This document shows, one piece after another, positions 1-9,823 of a stretch of DNA of 64,000 nt. The first letter of the stretch is position 1. Each line of letters starts with the position of its first letter. Below the pieces are notes generated by a model, which did not search any database, had not been told where the DNA came from, and was given only the letters and a program-made list of their open reading frames with translations. The position numbers were made by a program, and so were the translations under genes. Origin of the DNA: Desertimonas sp963772825. GTDB lineage: Bacteria; Actinomycetota; Acidimicrobiia; Acidimicrobiales; Ilumatobacteraceae. The stretch lies in the NCBI GenBank assembly GCA_963772825.1, contig CAVYYX010000006.1, positions 1-64,000 of the forward strand, given 5' to 3'.

Positions 1-711
1 GGACGTCGATGACATGCTCGGCGAGTTGATGCCGGGGACCGTCACGCTCGTCGTTGGGCCGCCCGCGGTCGGTAAGTCGACGTTTGTGCTCGGCGCAGCG
101 GTGCATGTGGCCCGCAATGCCGGTCCGGTGCTCCTCGTCACCGGCGACTCGTCGTCGGCGACGGCGTTCCGGTACCTCGGGGCGCAGTCCGGGGTCGAGG
201 GGTCGCCTTCGCGATGGTCGTCTGGGTGAGCGTGACTGGCAGGCCGTGGCGCGGGCGGTTGATCAAACCGGTTCGTTGCCGTTGCGGATCCTCGATGCCC
301 CGATGACGGTCCAGGACGTGACCGACCTGATTCGGGCGGCACACGACACCGACCCTGCGATCCGACTCGTCATCATCGACCCGCTCGATCGGTACGTCGA
401 CCAGGTTTCGCGAGTGGGCGACATCGTGGCCGAGCTCCGGGACGCCGCGGGAGTCGCCCACGTGGCGGTGGTTGCGACCACCACCGGTGTGGTCGGGCAG
501 GTGGAAACGCAGGACGAACGATTCGTCGCCGACGCAGATGCGATCGCCGTACTGAACCACGACGGGACCCGATCCCGGCTTGTTCCGATGGCCGTGTGCG
601 ATCACGAAGAATCGACACGGGCCGACCGGCACGGTGCGTCTGCTGCTCGACCGCAGCCGCCCGCGGATCGTCAACGCGGACCCCGACGGCCTACGACGAC
701 TCAATGGATGA
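1..711 (+). pseudogene. RecA/DnaB-fold ATPase, 5' cut by window edge, two frame changes
   Basis: The frame is open from the first bases, so the gene starts outside the window. A Walker A motif (GPPAVGKST, about 53-80) is followed after a frame change near 200 by a second frame with a Walker B strand ending in IIDPLD. A further change near 590 restores a third frame with the DnaB-like tail KNRHGPTGTVRLLLD, ending in TGA at 709-711. This order matches the C-terminal ATPase of DnaB/RepA-type replicative helicases, which suggests a plasmid- or phage-derived helicase. Both frame changes are +1, so they may be sequence errors rather than decay. The stop overlaps the start of the AAA gene downstream, as in a two-gene operon. 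Confidence 0.6.
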
Positions 712-1858
712 CGACGTCATCGGCGACGTCGACGACACCGAGACGTCGGTGCCCGACGGCCAGCCGTCGACGGCGAGATCCGATCTCGGTGCCGCGATAT
801 CAACTCGATCGACTGTCGCCGATGTCGACCGTGGTGCGTCTGGCCTTCATCGGACGTCGTCGCCGCTGGCGACTCTGCCATTCGTTTCGACGCTCACGTC
901 GATGGCGCAGTCGATGCCGTTGACACTCCTTCCGGCCGGGCGCGGTGACGGAGCGATCGGCCCGCCACGACTCTGGAATGGTGGTGCTCGTACGTTGCGG
1001 CGAGGAGTTGATCCTCGTCGACTCGGCGTCAACGGGCGCATCCGTTCACGTCGCAGCGTCGACTCAGGCTCGCGGCGACGAGGTGATCGCGGAGATCCGC
1101 CGCAGGCTCCCGCCACCCGTCGAGGGGACGGTGATGCTGCGCACTGGCATTACGACCGGGACCGCGGTGCACAGTGGGCCGTGCGCCCGATCGAGGCGCC
1201 GCAGTGGGCTGACATCGCCGGCAACTATCCGCCGTCGACGCGAACATCGCTCGACCTGCTCAACCGATTGTCGACACCGACCGGCGGCGGCCGACTCGTT
1301 CTGTGGCACGGTGTTCCCGGCACAGGTAAGACGACGGCCGTGCGGGCGCTGATCCGGTCGTGGGTTCCCTGGTGCAGCGCCCACTACATCGCGGATCCGG
1401 AACGGTTCTTCGGCGACTCGTGCTACATGACTCATGTCCTCAGCGCACCGGCCGCCGACCCGACATCTCGACGAACCTCGTTGCCGGCCGGCACCGTCGT
1501 GGCGACTGCTCATCGCCGAAGACTCCGACGAGTACCTGCGTGCGACCGCGCGACGAGATGCCGGCGCAGGCCTCGGACGGCTACTCAATCTGACCGACGG
1601 CATGCTCGGGCAGGGGATGAACGTGCTCGTCCTGCTGACCACGAACGAAGAACTCTCAAGGTTCCACCCGGCCGTGACCCGCCCGGGACGTTGCCCTCGC
1701 CGCCGTGAAGTTCGACGCGTTCGAACCCGGCGTCGCCACCAAATGGCTCGGCACCCCGATCGACCAACCGGCCACGCTCGCCGAGCTACTCAGCGCCGCG
1801 GCGACCTCTCAGTCACGGGCCACACGAGCCCGACGGACGACCGGGCCAGTACCTGTGA
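704..1858 (+). pseudogene. AAA+ ATPase, DUF5925-type, multiple frame changes
   Basis: The ATG at 704 overlaps the end of the preceding ATPase gene. The recognisable part is a AAA module: Walker A GVPGTGKTTAVRAL (about 1312-1353), then YIADPERFF, a Walker B-like LLIAEDSDEYLR (about 1505-1541), the sensor region VLVLLTTNEE and PAVTRPGRC, and a short tail GQYL ending at TGA 1856-1858. This order matches actinobacterial AAA proteins that carry an N-terminal DUF5925. At least five frame changes in both directions are needed to read it through. Nothing in the sequence shows what it remodels. Confidence 0.6.
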
Positions 1859-2099
1859 CGCAGGGTAGTGGTTCAGGCGCTCGTCGGGTCGGCGAGGTGT
1901 CGTCACCGGTCGATGAGTTCAAACGTCGTCGAGTGCACGGTCGTTCCCGTCATGCCTGCTGAACCGATCTCACCGCAAGCGTCCTCCGATCGCCGGTCAG
2001 CTCCGCGACGCGTCGCCGCCTGCGGGCGGTCACGCGGGAGGGCTGTGAAGCGGTGACGCCTCGCCAAGTGCCGGTGGTTGAGGAGTCGTTTTCCTCCTG

Positions 2100-2770
2100 G
2101 TCAATTTGTGCAGTCGGCCGTGTTGACAAACCCAACTTTGAGCCGACTCGCCCGTCGAGAAAGAGTTCGGCCTCGCAGTCCTCGGGCTCCCGCTCGCCAG
2201 CTCAGCAGAACTCGAGATACCTCCGGTAGGTGTCAGCGGACCACCCGAAACTCGATAGACCCGCAAAGCCGGCACGGAACTCAATGCCCGCGCAACCCGG
2301 GCATCGAGAATGAGCGGTCTCGGACCGGGGACACCATTGCGGTAACCCGTGAAATAGAGGTGCTTGGTGAAGTACGCCGGCCCGACGAACCTCAGGTAGC
2401 TCTCTCCGTCTGGCATCAGACTCGCATAGGCGGCAACCGCACCATCGTTGTGAAGTACCTGATCAACTCGGGTCAAGACCTCCTCGATCACGTCGACATT
2501 CGTTGTGAACACGCGCACCATGGACCGACGAGAAACACGTGTCTTGCCCACACCCCAGACATAGGCGGCCACCGCGACTGCGGACGAGCCGATGCTCGCC
2601 GTCACCCGTGGCGATCTTGAATACGTCCTTGCGATCGATCCGTAGATGATCGGCGTGGTCAGGATCCGAAGCCAGAACGTCAAGCTGCGGCGGCCAGAAC
2701 GCCGCCAACTTCTCGTGCTGCAGGTAGTTTCGCCACCAAACCGGCTTGAACCACGTGTAGTCCGGCGTGT
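2100..2770 (-). pseudogene. 8-oxoguanine glycosylase OGG-fold protein remnant
   Basis: Read on the minus strand, one frame gives DYTWFKPVWWRNYLQHEKL near 2700-2760. A second gives a block with GPAYFTKHLYFTGY and RPLILDARVARAL (about 2290-2390). A third gives YRRYLEFC followed by an acidic C-terminal helix (about 2150-2230). The FTK-LYF and LILD-RVA motifs are typical of OGG-fold proteins found in actinobacterial accessory regions. No single frame carries all blocks, and no clear start codon precedes the first, so the limits are approximate. Base-excision repair or DNA binding is the family's suspected role. This copy looks inactive unless the frame changes are errors. Confidence 0.5.
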
Positions 2771-3104
2771 CCTGCTGACCGGCAGGTCGTCGAGCCTAAC
2801 TCCCCAGCACACGGAGTGTCAGGCTGCCTTCGGTCGGCGACCGCAATTCCTGCGGGCGCGCCGGGTCGGAAGCTGGAGCGTCGACGCCAAGGCGGGAGAC
2901 AGCGATCGCAGCGAGCGGCGAGGCACCGCGAGTACGGCGCCAAACGACGCGCCACCGCCCATCGATAGGGCACAGATCGGCATCTCAATCGCGGGGCGCG
3001 GAGAACTTCGGGTACTCGGCGTTCGAGAAGCTAGTCGCAAGTGCAATCAGCAGGCGTCGCCCACGGCACTGACTCCCGGCAACCGAGGCGTCGGCGCTCA
3101 TCAC

Positions 3105-3480
3105 CTAGGAAAGTTCGCCGACAAGGGCAGGCAGAACGGGTGCCCGGCCGGATCGAGGAGAACGAGGTGACTCTCGGGTGCGGGCTGCGATGCGCGCGCA
3201 CTGCACCGAGGGAGACTGCACGACGCTCGGCGTCACCGAGGTCATCAACCTCGAGGTCGATGTGGCCCTGCTTCGGAACCGGCCCAGCTGGCCAGCTCGG
3301 CAGCGACGTAGTTCTCGACTCGCATCGCGGTCAACAGGACGTGGTCGAGCTTCACCACCCCGATGTCGTCCCTGGCGACGACGATCTCTCCGCCCAGCAG
3401 TTCTGCCCAGAAAGCTCAGCGGCCCAGGATCAGCACAGTCCAGCGAGATGGCACCTTCTAGGCAGATCCCTCGCCACACC
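3105..3480 (-). pseudogene. VOC (glyoxalase-like) protein remnant
   Basis: Minus-strand fragments in different frames give FLGELLGGEIVVARDD, then HIDLEVDDLGDAERRAVSLGA, then LVLLDPAGHPFCLPL before a TAG at 3105-3107. These are the conserved blocks of the VOC/glyoxalase-like superfamily, in the correct order: second-half beta strand, HIDL metal-site strand and C-terminal DPAGHPFCL. At least two frame changes separate them. The gene is short and of unknown substrate. Confidence 0.55.
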
Positions 3481-3689
3481 GGACACCGTTAGGCAAGGAC
3501 AATCAACGATCGGACCGAGTAGGCCTCGGGTGCCGCGTCAGGGGACCGTTGCGACGTTCGTGGCGAGACGCTGAGCCGACGCTCGGGAGAGGAGTAACAG
3601 GGGTGGGGGCAGCTGGCAGCGCACTCGCCCATCGCTGTTGTCGAGTCGTGGACACTTCGATGTCACACCCCACGAGTACAACTTGTCGC

Positions 3690-4039
3690 ATGAAGGTGTT
3701 CGTGAGCTAACTCATCAGTGGGTACGAGCCATATCGCGACGCGGCAGCCGAGGCTGCACAGATGCTCGGCCACACGATGCTGCGAGCGGAGGATCTGGGT
3801 GCCACTCCCACGTCTCCACAACAGGCGTGTCTCGGCTTGGTGCGGGATAGCGATGTGGTGGTGCTCTTGATCGGTGAGAGCTATGGAGCGGTTCAGCCGT
3901 CGGGCTTGTCCGCGACCCATGAGGAATATCGCGAGGCACGTGAGCGAAAGCCGGTGCTCGTGTTCGTGCAAGAACACGTGACCCGGGACGAGCAGCAGGC
4001 CGAGTTCCTCACTGAGGTTCAGGACTGGGCGACGGGCCA
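3690..4039 (+). pseudogene. DUF4062 protein, N-terminal part (interrupted by IS3-family element)
   Basis: From ATG 3690 the frame reads MKVFVS, meets a TAA at 3708-3710, then continues as LISGYEPYRDAAAEAAQMLGH, AEDLGATPTSPQQACL, DVVVLLIGESYGAVQ and THEEYREARERKPVLVFVQE. This is the whole DUF4062 domain, a TIR-like fold seen at the N-terminus of signalling and candidate defence proteins. The TAA could be a nonsense mutation or a base error. At 4040 the gene is cut by an IS element after the codons for DWATG. The reading frame resumes exactly at 5355. Confidence 0.8.
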
Positions 4040-4977
4040 TGAACCGGCCGGTGTTCTGCGTCAGGTCGGGGTGGGTGTTGGGGCGTTGCGCTCCGCGTGG
4101 GAGCTGACGCGTAGTAGGTGGTCTCGAACTCGGCGGGTGGGACGTGGCCGAGTTCGCTGTGGAGGCGGCGGTGGTTGAACCACTCGACGTAGGCGAGGGT
4201 GGCGAGCTCGACGTGCTCGGCGTTGCGCCACGGCCCCTGGCGGCGGATGAGCTCGGTCTTGTAGAGGCCGATCACGGACTCGGCGAGGGCGTTATCGTAC
4301 GAGTCGCCGATGCTGCCGATCGAGGGGCGGGCGCCGATCTCGGCGAGACGTTCGCTGTAGGACACCGCGACGTATTGCGACCCGGCATCGGAGTGGACGA
4401 TCACGCCGTCGAGCAGCTGGAGGCGGCGCGAGTGCACGGCCATGTTCAGCGCGTCCATGACCAGCTCGGTGGTCATCGACGCGGCGGTGCGCCAGCCGAC
4501 GATGCGGCGGGAGAAGACGTCGACGACGAACGCGGTGTAGACGAACCCGGACCACGTCGCCACGTAGGTGAAGTCCGACACCCACAACTCGTTGGGTCGG
4601 TCGGCACGGAACCGGCGTTGCACGAGATCCGGCGCCCGCGGTGAGGACCGATCCGAGCGGGTCGTGATCGTCGACTTCGAGCGGACGGCGCCGCGTATGC
4701 CCAGCTCAGCCATCAGCCGGCTGATGCGATCCTTGTCGACGATCAGGCCGTGCTCGCGGGCGAGCGCGGCCTTGATCTTGCGACGCCCGTAGACCCGATA
4801 GTTGGCCTCGAAGACGTCGAGGATCAGCGGCTTCAACGCGTCGTCGGCGAGCCGGCGGGCCGCACGGTCCGCGGGCGATCGCCGAACGGACCGCCGACGG
4901 GGCGACCTGCAGCACCCTGCAGGTCGGCTCGACCCCGTGATGCGGATGGGCGGCCACGAACGCCGCTACCGCTTTGA
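4009..4977 (-). CDS. IS3-family transposase OrfB (DDE integrase)
   Basis: This is the catalytic transposase. It has the HTH_21-like region (ANYRVYGRRKIKAALAREHG), then the rve integrase core with the DDE acids in VSDFTYVATW, IVHSDAGSQY and ALAESVIGLYKTELI, and the C-terminal NHRRLHSELGHVPPAEFE. The start lies in the overlap with OrfA and a frame change near 4860 separates the first residues from the core. In IS3 elements OrfAB is normally made by -1 frameshifting. Here the open frame runs through the left inverted repeat and stops at 4009, just outside the element, so an extra base may hide the true stop near 4063. Confidence 0.85.
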
Positions 4978-5351
4978 CTGGCGGTCGAGCACCGCCCCGA
5001 AGAAAGCTCGCCGCGTCCTGCAGGATCGCGTTCGCCCGAGCGAGCTCGCGGTTCTCCTTCTCAACGCCGCGACCTGGGCCCGCAGCTCCTCGACCGAGCC
5101 CGGCGACGGTGCCGGCCGCGGCCGTGGCCGGCGCCGCCGCTTTCACCCAGTTCATCAACGTCGCCGGCTTCACGTACAACCTCGGCGCCAGACGCTCACA
5201 CGCTGCCGAGCGCGACTCGTCCGGCGCCGATCTCCTCGAACACGAACCTCACCGCCTGCTCCTTGAACTCGGCGGTGTACTCCTTCCTCACAGGCATCTC
5301 GCGATCCTCCCAGGATCAATCGAGACCTGACGCAAAACCCCGGCCGGTTCA
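4040..5351 (-). mobile_element. IS3-family insertion sequence
   Basis: This 1312-bp element is bounded by 28-bp imperfect inverted repeats at 4040-4067 and 5324-5351. Both begin TGAACCGGCCGG, the TGAACC start being usual for IS3-family ends, and end TGCGTCAGGTC. It is flanked by the 3-bp direct repeat CCA (4037-4039 and 5352-5354), the expected target duplication. It encodes OrfA and a DDE transposase OrfB, both on the minus strand. Removing the element and one CCA rejoins the DUF4062 frame perfectly, which confirms both ends. Confidence 0.92.
4966..5297 (-). CDS. IS3-family transposase OrfA (HTH), frameshifted
   Basis: ATG at 5297 gives MPVRKEYTAEFKEQAVRFVF, the classical OrfA helix-turn-helix start. 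After a frame change near 5215 it continues CERLAPRLYVKPATLMNWVK, then a leucine-zipper-like ENRELARANAILQDAASFF and DRQSKR before TAG at 4966-4968. OrfA binds the terminal repeats and forms the OrfAB fusion with OrfB. The two internal frame changes are consistent with extra bases, so the element may be functional. Confidence 0.75.
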
Positions 5352-6114
5352 CCATTTCCGCAGTGCGTTTACTGACCCGGCGTCGCTGAGGGCCGCGGTG
5401 GTACAGAGGTTGCACGAGCTCGAACTCGCTGTATCGCACGGCTCGTTTGACCAGGCCGAGTGCTTGGACCGGGCTCGAAGCCTCTTGCCGTCTACCGCAA
5501 GAGGCATCGGCGCCGGCCCCGAGCTGCTTGTGGCGATCGCCGCTGGGCCCGATCAGCAGGTGATTCGACCCGTCGAACTCAGCGATGCATCGTTGGCAGC
5601 TGACCTGCAGCGTGAGGCGCTCTTCGGCCCGAATCCGGTCCTCGACCGCTCTGAGGGAACGACCGAGTCTGTACGTGGCGCGCAGCTCACGTTGCGTCAG
5701 GACCATGGCGAGGTCATGCTCGATCAAGCAGGAAGCTTGAGAATCAGCACGGTGCGGCGTTCGAGCGGTGCGCGGCAGCGGACAGAGATTCCGGCGATCA
5801 TCCACGAAGACGTCCAACGATTCATCGGGTCAGCCGTCCGGTATGCCGGCTGGATCCTCGATCGAGTCGATCCGATTCGCCGCCTCACTGATGTCGTCAT
5901 CCTGGTTCAGCTCGCGGGCGCCGGTTGGATGCCCTGGCGAACCCGAGCTGAACACGAGACAAACCCATCGTCCGGTTCGATGGGCATGGGCGGCGACGCG
6001 GCGTCCACGGTTGAGCTGACCCCGCCCCGACGACACCGCCAAGCGCTAACCCATGACGCCGACCGCATCGCCGAAGACCTAACCACGCTGCTCGCACGCG
6101 ACCGTCAACGATGA
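5352..6114 (+). pseudogene. DUF4062 protein, C-terminal part (after IS insertion)
   Basis: After the second CCA the DUF4062 frame resumes as HFRSAFTDPASLRAAVVQRL (from 5355) and stays open to TGA at 6112-6114. This part has about 250 residues. The first stretch finishes the DUF4062 domain. The rest holds two repeated-looking segments with GPEL/V-AIAAGP and PVELSD near 5515-5590 that I cannot assign. It ends in a basic, helical tail. The stop overlaps the ATG of the next gene (ATGA at 6111-6114), so the two were co-translated before the insertion. Confidence 0.75.
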
Positions 6115-6867
6115 GAGCCATCGATCTCGACCACCAGCGAAGACGTTGGGATGATGCTCGCCGGCTGGATCGCCTCAACCTCGAGGACACCGATGGCTTC
6201 GCCGCAGGTGGGCTCGGCGCTCACGTCGACGCACTGGATCTGCGCATCCGGTTCCTGCCCGCCGACCCATTGGCAACACCTGTTCGCCTCGATGGTGCGG
6301 CGGAAGAGTGGCTGTCCAAGTCTCGTCGCTCGCCGTACGGGGGCCGTGACCCAGACCTGGGACAGTGGAAGCGAGCAACCAGTTCGGCGCTCGTCCGCTA
6401 CGACCAGTACCGCGACGACCAAGGCTGGACCCGGTTTGTCGGGTTGCATCGAGACGGAGGCCTCGACTTCGGGCAAGGAACTCGAATACGGCGCACCGAG
6501 ACACACGAGTGGTTTGGCTTCGACCCCTAGTCGGGCTGACCTGGCACCTGGCATCGATGCAGGTCGAAGCTGTCGAGCGCTGGAGCATCGCGGGCCCGTT
6601 CGAAGTCACGTTGGCACTCGCGGGTGTCGAAGGTGCTCGGCTGGGCGGCTTCGCCGAAGGTTGGAGAGACGTCGGCGACATGTTCTACCGCGATGCGCCG
6701 ACCTGCCTCGAGCACAAGGTGCTGTACGCGTCGAGTGCGACATCCTGGATCCTGAGGCCTTGGCGATGGACGTCGGAGAGCAGCTCGAGAACACCTTTGG
6801 CTCGACGCACCGGAGATTCATCGCGAACCGGGGAGACTTCGAGGCCCGCTTCGATCCTCGCTTCTAG
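6111..6867 (+). CDS. Unknown protein paired with DUF4062 gene, frame changes
   Basis: The ATG at 6111 overlaps the DUF4062 stop. The protein can be followed as MRAIDLDHQRRRWDDARRLD, then after a change near 6525 as PLVGLTWHLASMQVEAVERW, and after another near 6730 as VECDILDPEALAMDVGEQL, ending at TAG 6865-6867. The total is about 250 residues with many Trp and Arg. I do not recognise the family. Its overlap with the DUF4062 gene suggests a functional pair, perhaps the effector or accessory component of a signalling or defence module; that is inference from neighbourhood only. Confidence 0.5.
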
Positions 6868-7322
6868 CTCCTAGAAGCGTTCGCGACACGATGACCGACT
6901 TTCGCGTCCTCGACCGCGCGGCGGCGACCGACCGGGGCGTCCTGGAAGCGCCGTTCCTCGACACCGCCGACTGCCGCGGCGCCATGTCCGACTCGCGCGT
7001 CCGATACCACGCGCCTCGGCCAGCTGGCGGCATCCTCGATACGTTCCGGTCCAGGACACGCCCGAATGTCGCGCCCGAATGACGCACGCCACGGGTGAGA
7101 GACCCGCACATAGCGCTGGCATATCCGCGGGCACCGAAGCAGGAGGCTGCCGGCACAGCCTGACCGGCCCCGCGTCATCTCCGGGTTGGATCCGTGGGTC
7201 GATGGTCAGCGTCCGAAGCAGATGGTGCGTCCGGTTGTGCCTGGTTGGCGAGGTAACTGTCAGCGGGACCTCGGCGGCCGACAATGTCGCGCTTTGCGGC
7301 GGTCGCCGACCTTTAACCAGGC
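6868..7322. other. Intergenic stretch, no gene recognised
   Basis: I see no reading frame with conserved motifs or a credible start on either strand. The stretch holds short near-repeats such as CCGACTTTCGCGTCC and CCGACTCGCGCGTCC (about 6895 and 6990). It may hold the promoter of the excisionase gene that follows. Confidence 0.3.
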
Positions 7323-7667
7323 ATGGACGGAAAGTCCGCTAGGTCCGCGCACCGGGCACCGATCGATGCACCGCTCGCCGACACGGCTTCCTCTGCACGC
7401 GGCATCAACCGAGCCAACGCTAAGCCGGAGCGAGCACGGGCTCCCGCCGGCAACGCTCAGTTGCCGCGGCTGGTCGACATCGGCGAGGTCGCTGATCATC
7501 TCGGGGTAAGTGTGAGGCACGTTCGGCGCCTCGTTGCGGAACGGCGTATCCCGTACGTGAAGTGGGGAAATCTGCTGCGTTTCGATCCACTTGAAGTATC
7601 CAGTTGGCTCGCCGTACGGACGGTCGACCCGCTCGTCCATGGTCGGCGTGACCGGCGAGCCATCTGA
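7323..7667 (+). CDS. Excisionase-type HTH (MerR-like/AlpA-like) protein
   Basis: This 114-residue protein has one recognisable domain at residues about 43-97: LVDIGEVADHLGVSVRHVRR, then RRIPYVKWGNLLRFDPLEVSSWL. This is the winged HTH_17 fold of excisionases and AlpA-type regulators, with the usual GVS-R recognition helix and the wing reading RIPY-K-G-LRF. The N-terminal 40 residues are Ala/Arg-rich and unsupported, so the true start may be a later non-ATG codon. Its position just before a tyrosine integrase suggests it directs excision or controls the integrase. Confidence 0.75.
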   Translation: MDGKSARSAHRAPIDAPLADTASSARGINRANAKPERARAPAGNAQLPRLVDIGEVADHLGVSVRHVRRLVAERRIPYVKWGNLLRFDPLEVSSWLAVRTVDPLVHGRRDRRAI

Positions 7668-8044
7668 TCGCTGGTTCAATCTCCGAGGTCACAATGGCGG
7701 TCTGGTCTGCTCGGTGCGTTCGAACCTGCTCAGAGCCGCGGTATCAGCGCGCCGGCGTGATGTTGGGTTGGTGATCGATCAACCTCAATGCCGTGTTCGG
7801 CGGGTTACCAGCCAAACGTGACGTCAACGGAATTTGGGTGGAGCTGTCGGTTCTTCGCGGGCTCCCCACGGCATCCCCACAACAGCGATCGACACTCCGG
7901 CCGTCGGACGCGCGTCACCTCCCCCGACACTCCTCCCAAAATCGACGGCAAACAGGGGTAAGCGGCGGTCTACGACGGCCATTGCCAGTACGGACCTAGG
8001 ACGCATCACCCCTGCTATTTAGCGTGGTAGAAGTCCATTTCCGC
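7668..8044. other. Intergenic stretch between excisionase and tRNA fragment
   Basis: I find no coding frame with recognisable motifs in either orientation. It lies between the excisionase gene and the tRNA-like fragment and could contain integrase arm-binding sites, but I see no clear set of direct repeats. Confidence 0.3.
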
Positions 8045-8089
8045 TGGTGCCCCCGGCAGGATTCGAACCTGCGATTCACGGTTTAGAAG
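8045..8089 (-). other. tRNA-Arg(UCU) 3' half, candidate attachment site
   Basis: On the minus strand the sequence begins at an anticodon loop CTTCTAA, followed by the 3' anticodon stem ACCGT, a normal T-arm (GCAGG, TTCGAAT, CCTGC), acceptor strand CGGGGGC, discriminator A and encoded CCA. The bases before the loop do not pair with ACCGT and no 5' acceptor or D-arm exists, so only the 3' half is present. Such halves are the usual trace left by integrases that recombine in the anticodon region of a tRNA gene. It lies 36 bp beyond the integrase stop codon. Confidence 0.7.
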
Positions 8090-8125
8090 CGAGGATTCTC
8101 GTGCTCTGGGCATCGGCGCGAGCCA

Positions 8126-9502
8126 TCAGCTTCCTGTGTAACGCCCTGCTCGGCGGCGAACCAAGTTCACTGGCTCGCCAGGGGAGCGCTCGTCGTTGAG
8201 CACGAGGTCGATTCGCGCGTTGGCAAGCTCCTCATCGGCCTCCATCGCACCGACGTAGGTCGACACGAGCGTCTCGACGCTGTGGCCGAGGCGGCGCGCG
8301 ACCTCGCCGAGCGGTACGCCCCCTTCAGCCAGGTCGTGGCTGCGGCGTGGCGGCAGTCGTAGACCCGCAGCGGCGGGTGACCGATCGATCGAAGCGCCCG
8401 ATGCCATGCGCGGGACCAGTTGGATGCCGTCGGACGGCGCCGGTTGCGAGTGCGGAAGATGAGCTCGTCGGACGCGAAGTCATGGCCTTCGAGCCAGTCG
8501 TTGAGGATCTCGACGAGCACCGGCGGGATCGGGCACGGTGCGCTCGCCGGTCTTCGGTTCGCCCGGCTCGTCGAGGGACGTGTCGGCCTCGGTCGACGTC
8601 GATGCGACCCCAACCCGACGGCGGAAGGGTGAGCGCCCGCGGTCGCAGCATCACGACCTCGGAGGGCCGCAGGCCGCCGTAGTAGGCGACGGCGGTCATC
8701 ACCTGGTACGTGCGACTGCCAGGTTGATGAGTGACGATGGCGTCGAGGGCTCGCTCCATCGTGGCTGGCTCGGGCAGCACCCGCACGTCGACGGCCTTGC
8801 GTAGCCGAGCTCGCCTTGCGATGCTGCCGGCCCGTCGGTGTCGGCGGCCACGGATCTCGGTCCAGGATGTCCAGCTCGACGTGCCCGACGCACGCAGGCC
8901 CGAGCGATCTTGCGGTACCTGCTCGCGGTCGCAGGAGCGAGCTGCTGCCCCTCGACGCCACGGCCGAGCTCCGAGTCGACCCTGGCAAGCACGTCCCGGT
9001 TGAGCGTGACCAGCGTGTGCATCGACTCATCCAGCCATCGCTCGTAAGGGTCGTCGTGTCGAAGCTGCCTCGGGAACCAGCGATGAGTGAGGTAAGCCCG
9101 TATGTCCGCTGGCGCCGCGACGGCCGGCTGGTGGAGACCAGCGGAAGGAACCTGGTCAGCGCCTCGACCGCCGACTCCTCGAGTACGCGGCTGCCACTCG
9201 GGCCACTGTTCGCCAAGCCAGCGGCGGGCCCAGTTGTGGATCTTGGTTCGGCCAGGCGGCGGGGACCACGACGCCGGCTCGGCGGTCTCCGCGTCGAATG
9301 GCTCGCGCAAGCCGCTTGGCGAAGCATCAACTCGCCTCGGAATGCCTCCGCCTCAGATCTCGTCTTGAACGTCTTGCCTCGCGACTCGACCGTCGACGGC
9401 CCACCGCACGACCCAGGGCCGGGTTGCCAGCGCGTGGCTGCGTCGGTCCTGGACTCCCCAGATGCGGACGTCTTGCCACGACGACCTCTGTGGGGAGACC
9501 AT
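8126..9502 (-). CDS. Tyrosine recombinase (phage/island integrase), frameshifted
   Basis: ATG at 9502 starts an AP2-like or arm-binding N-terminus (WVVRWAVDGRVARQTFKTRS), then a SAM-like core-binding domain (HTLVTLNRDVLARVDSELG, ATASRYRKIAR). The catalytic domain has Arg I in YYGGLRPSEVV (about 8680), then HxxR-like RVYDCRHAAATTWL with Cys-Arg-His, LGHSVETLVSTYVGAM with the nucleophile Tyr, and a basic tail. The length, about 455 residues, is normal. It is broken into at least four frames. With the excisionase and flanking tRNA-Arg halves it would have moved the 0-9.6 kb island. Confidence 0.8.
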
Positions 9503-9533
9503 GGGGAGAGCATAGCTTGCGGTGTCATACCAT

Positions 9534-9613
9534 GCCCTCTGAACAGGCACGATGATGCGGAAGATGAACAGCCTCCGGAGCCGTGTGCGCAGGTTCGAAT
9601 CCTGCCGAGGGCG
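9534..9613 (+). other. tRNA-Arg(CCG)-like sequence, probably 3' half at island edge
   Basis: The 3' side is a good tRNA: loop CTCCGGA with anticodon CCG, stem GCCGT, T-arm GCAGG-TTCGAAT-CCTGC and acceptor CGAGGGC. GCCCTC at 9534-9539 could pair with the acceptor, but the segment that should be the D-arm is about 8 nt too long and does not fold into one, and the 5' anticodon stem has a mismatch. I therefore read it as the chromosomal 3' half left at one end of an integrated element rather than a working tRNA. Cultivated genes resume just to its right. Confidence 0.45.
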
Positions 9614-9823
9614 CCCCGCGATTTGGTGCTCTACCAGGCCGTATGCCGTCCTTGTTCGGGACTGCCGGCGTTCCGTCGGCGGCTGCGCGCACGGCGACCG
9701 CGGAACCGTCGGCGTGTGCCTGGGGCGGGCGGCGACGTCCGGGAGAAATGGCGGTCCGTTTCGACTGGGGAGGCGTATGGTCGTCTACGGCACTGGGCGC
9801 CACGTGTGGGCGGAGGAGGAACG

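Noticed and set aside
8045..8122. Complete tRNA-Arg(UCU) on the minus strand
   Set aside because: The 5' acceptor, D-arm and 5' anticodon stem do not pair with the 3' half, so only a fragment is present.
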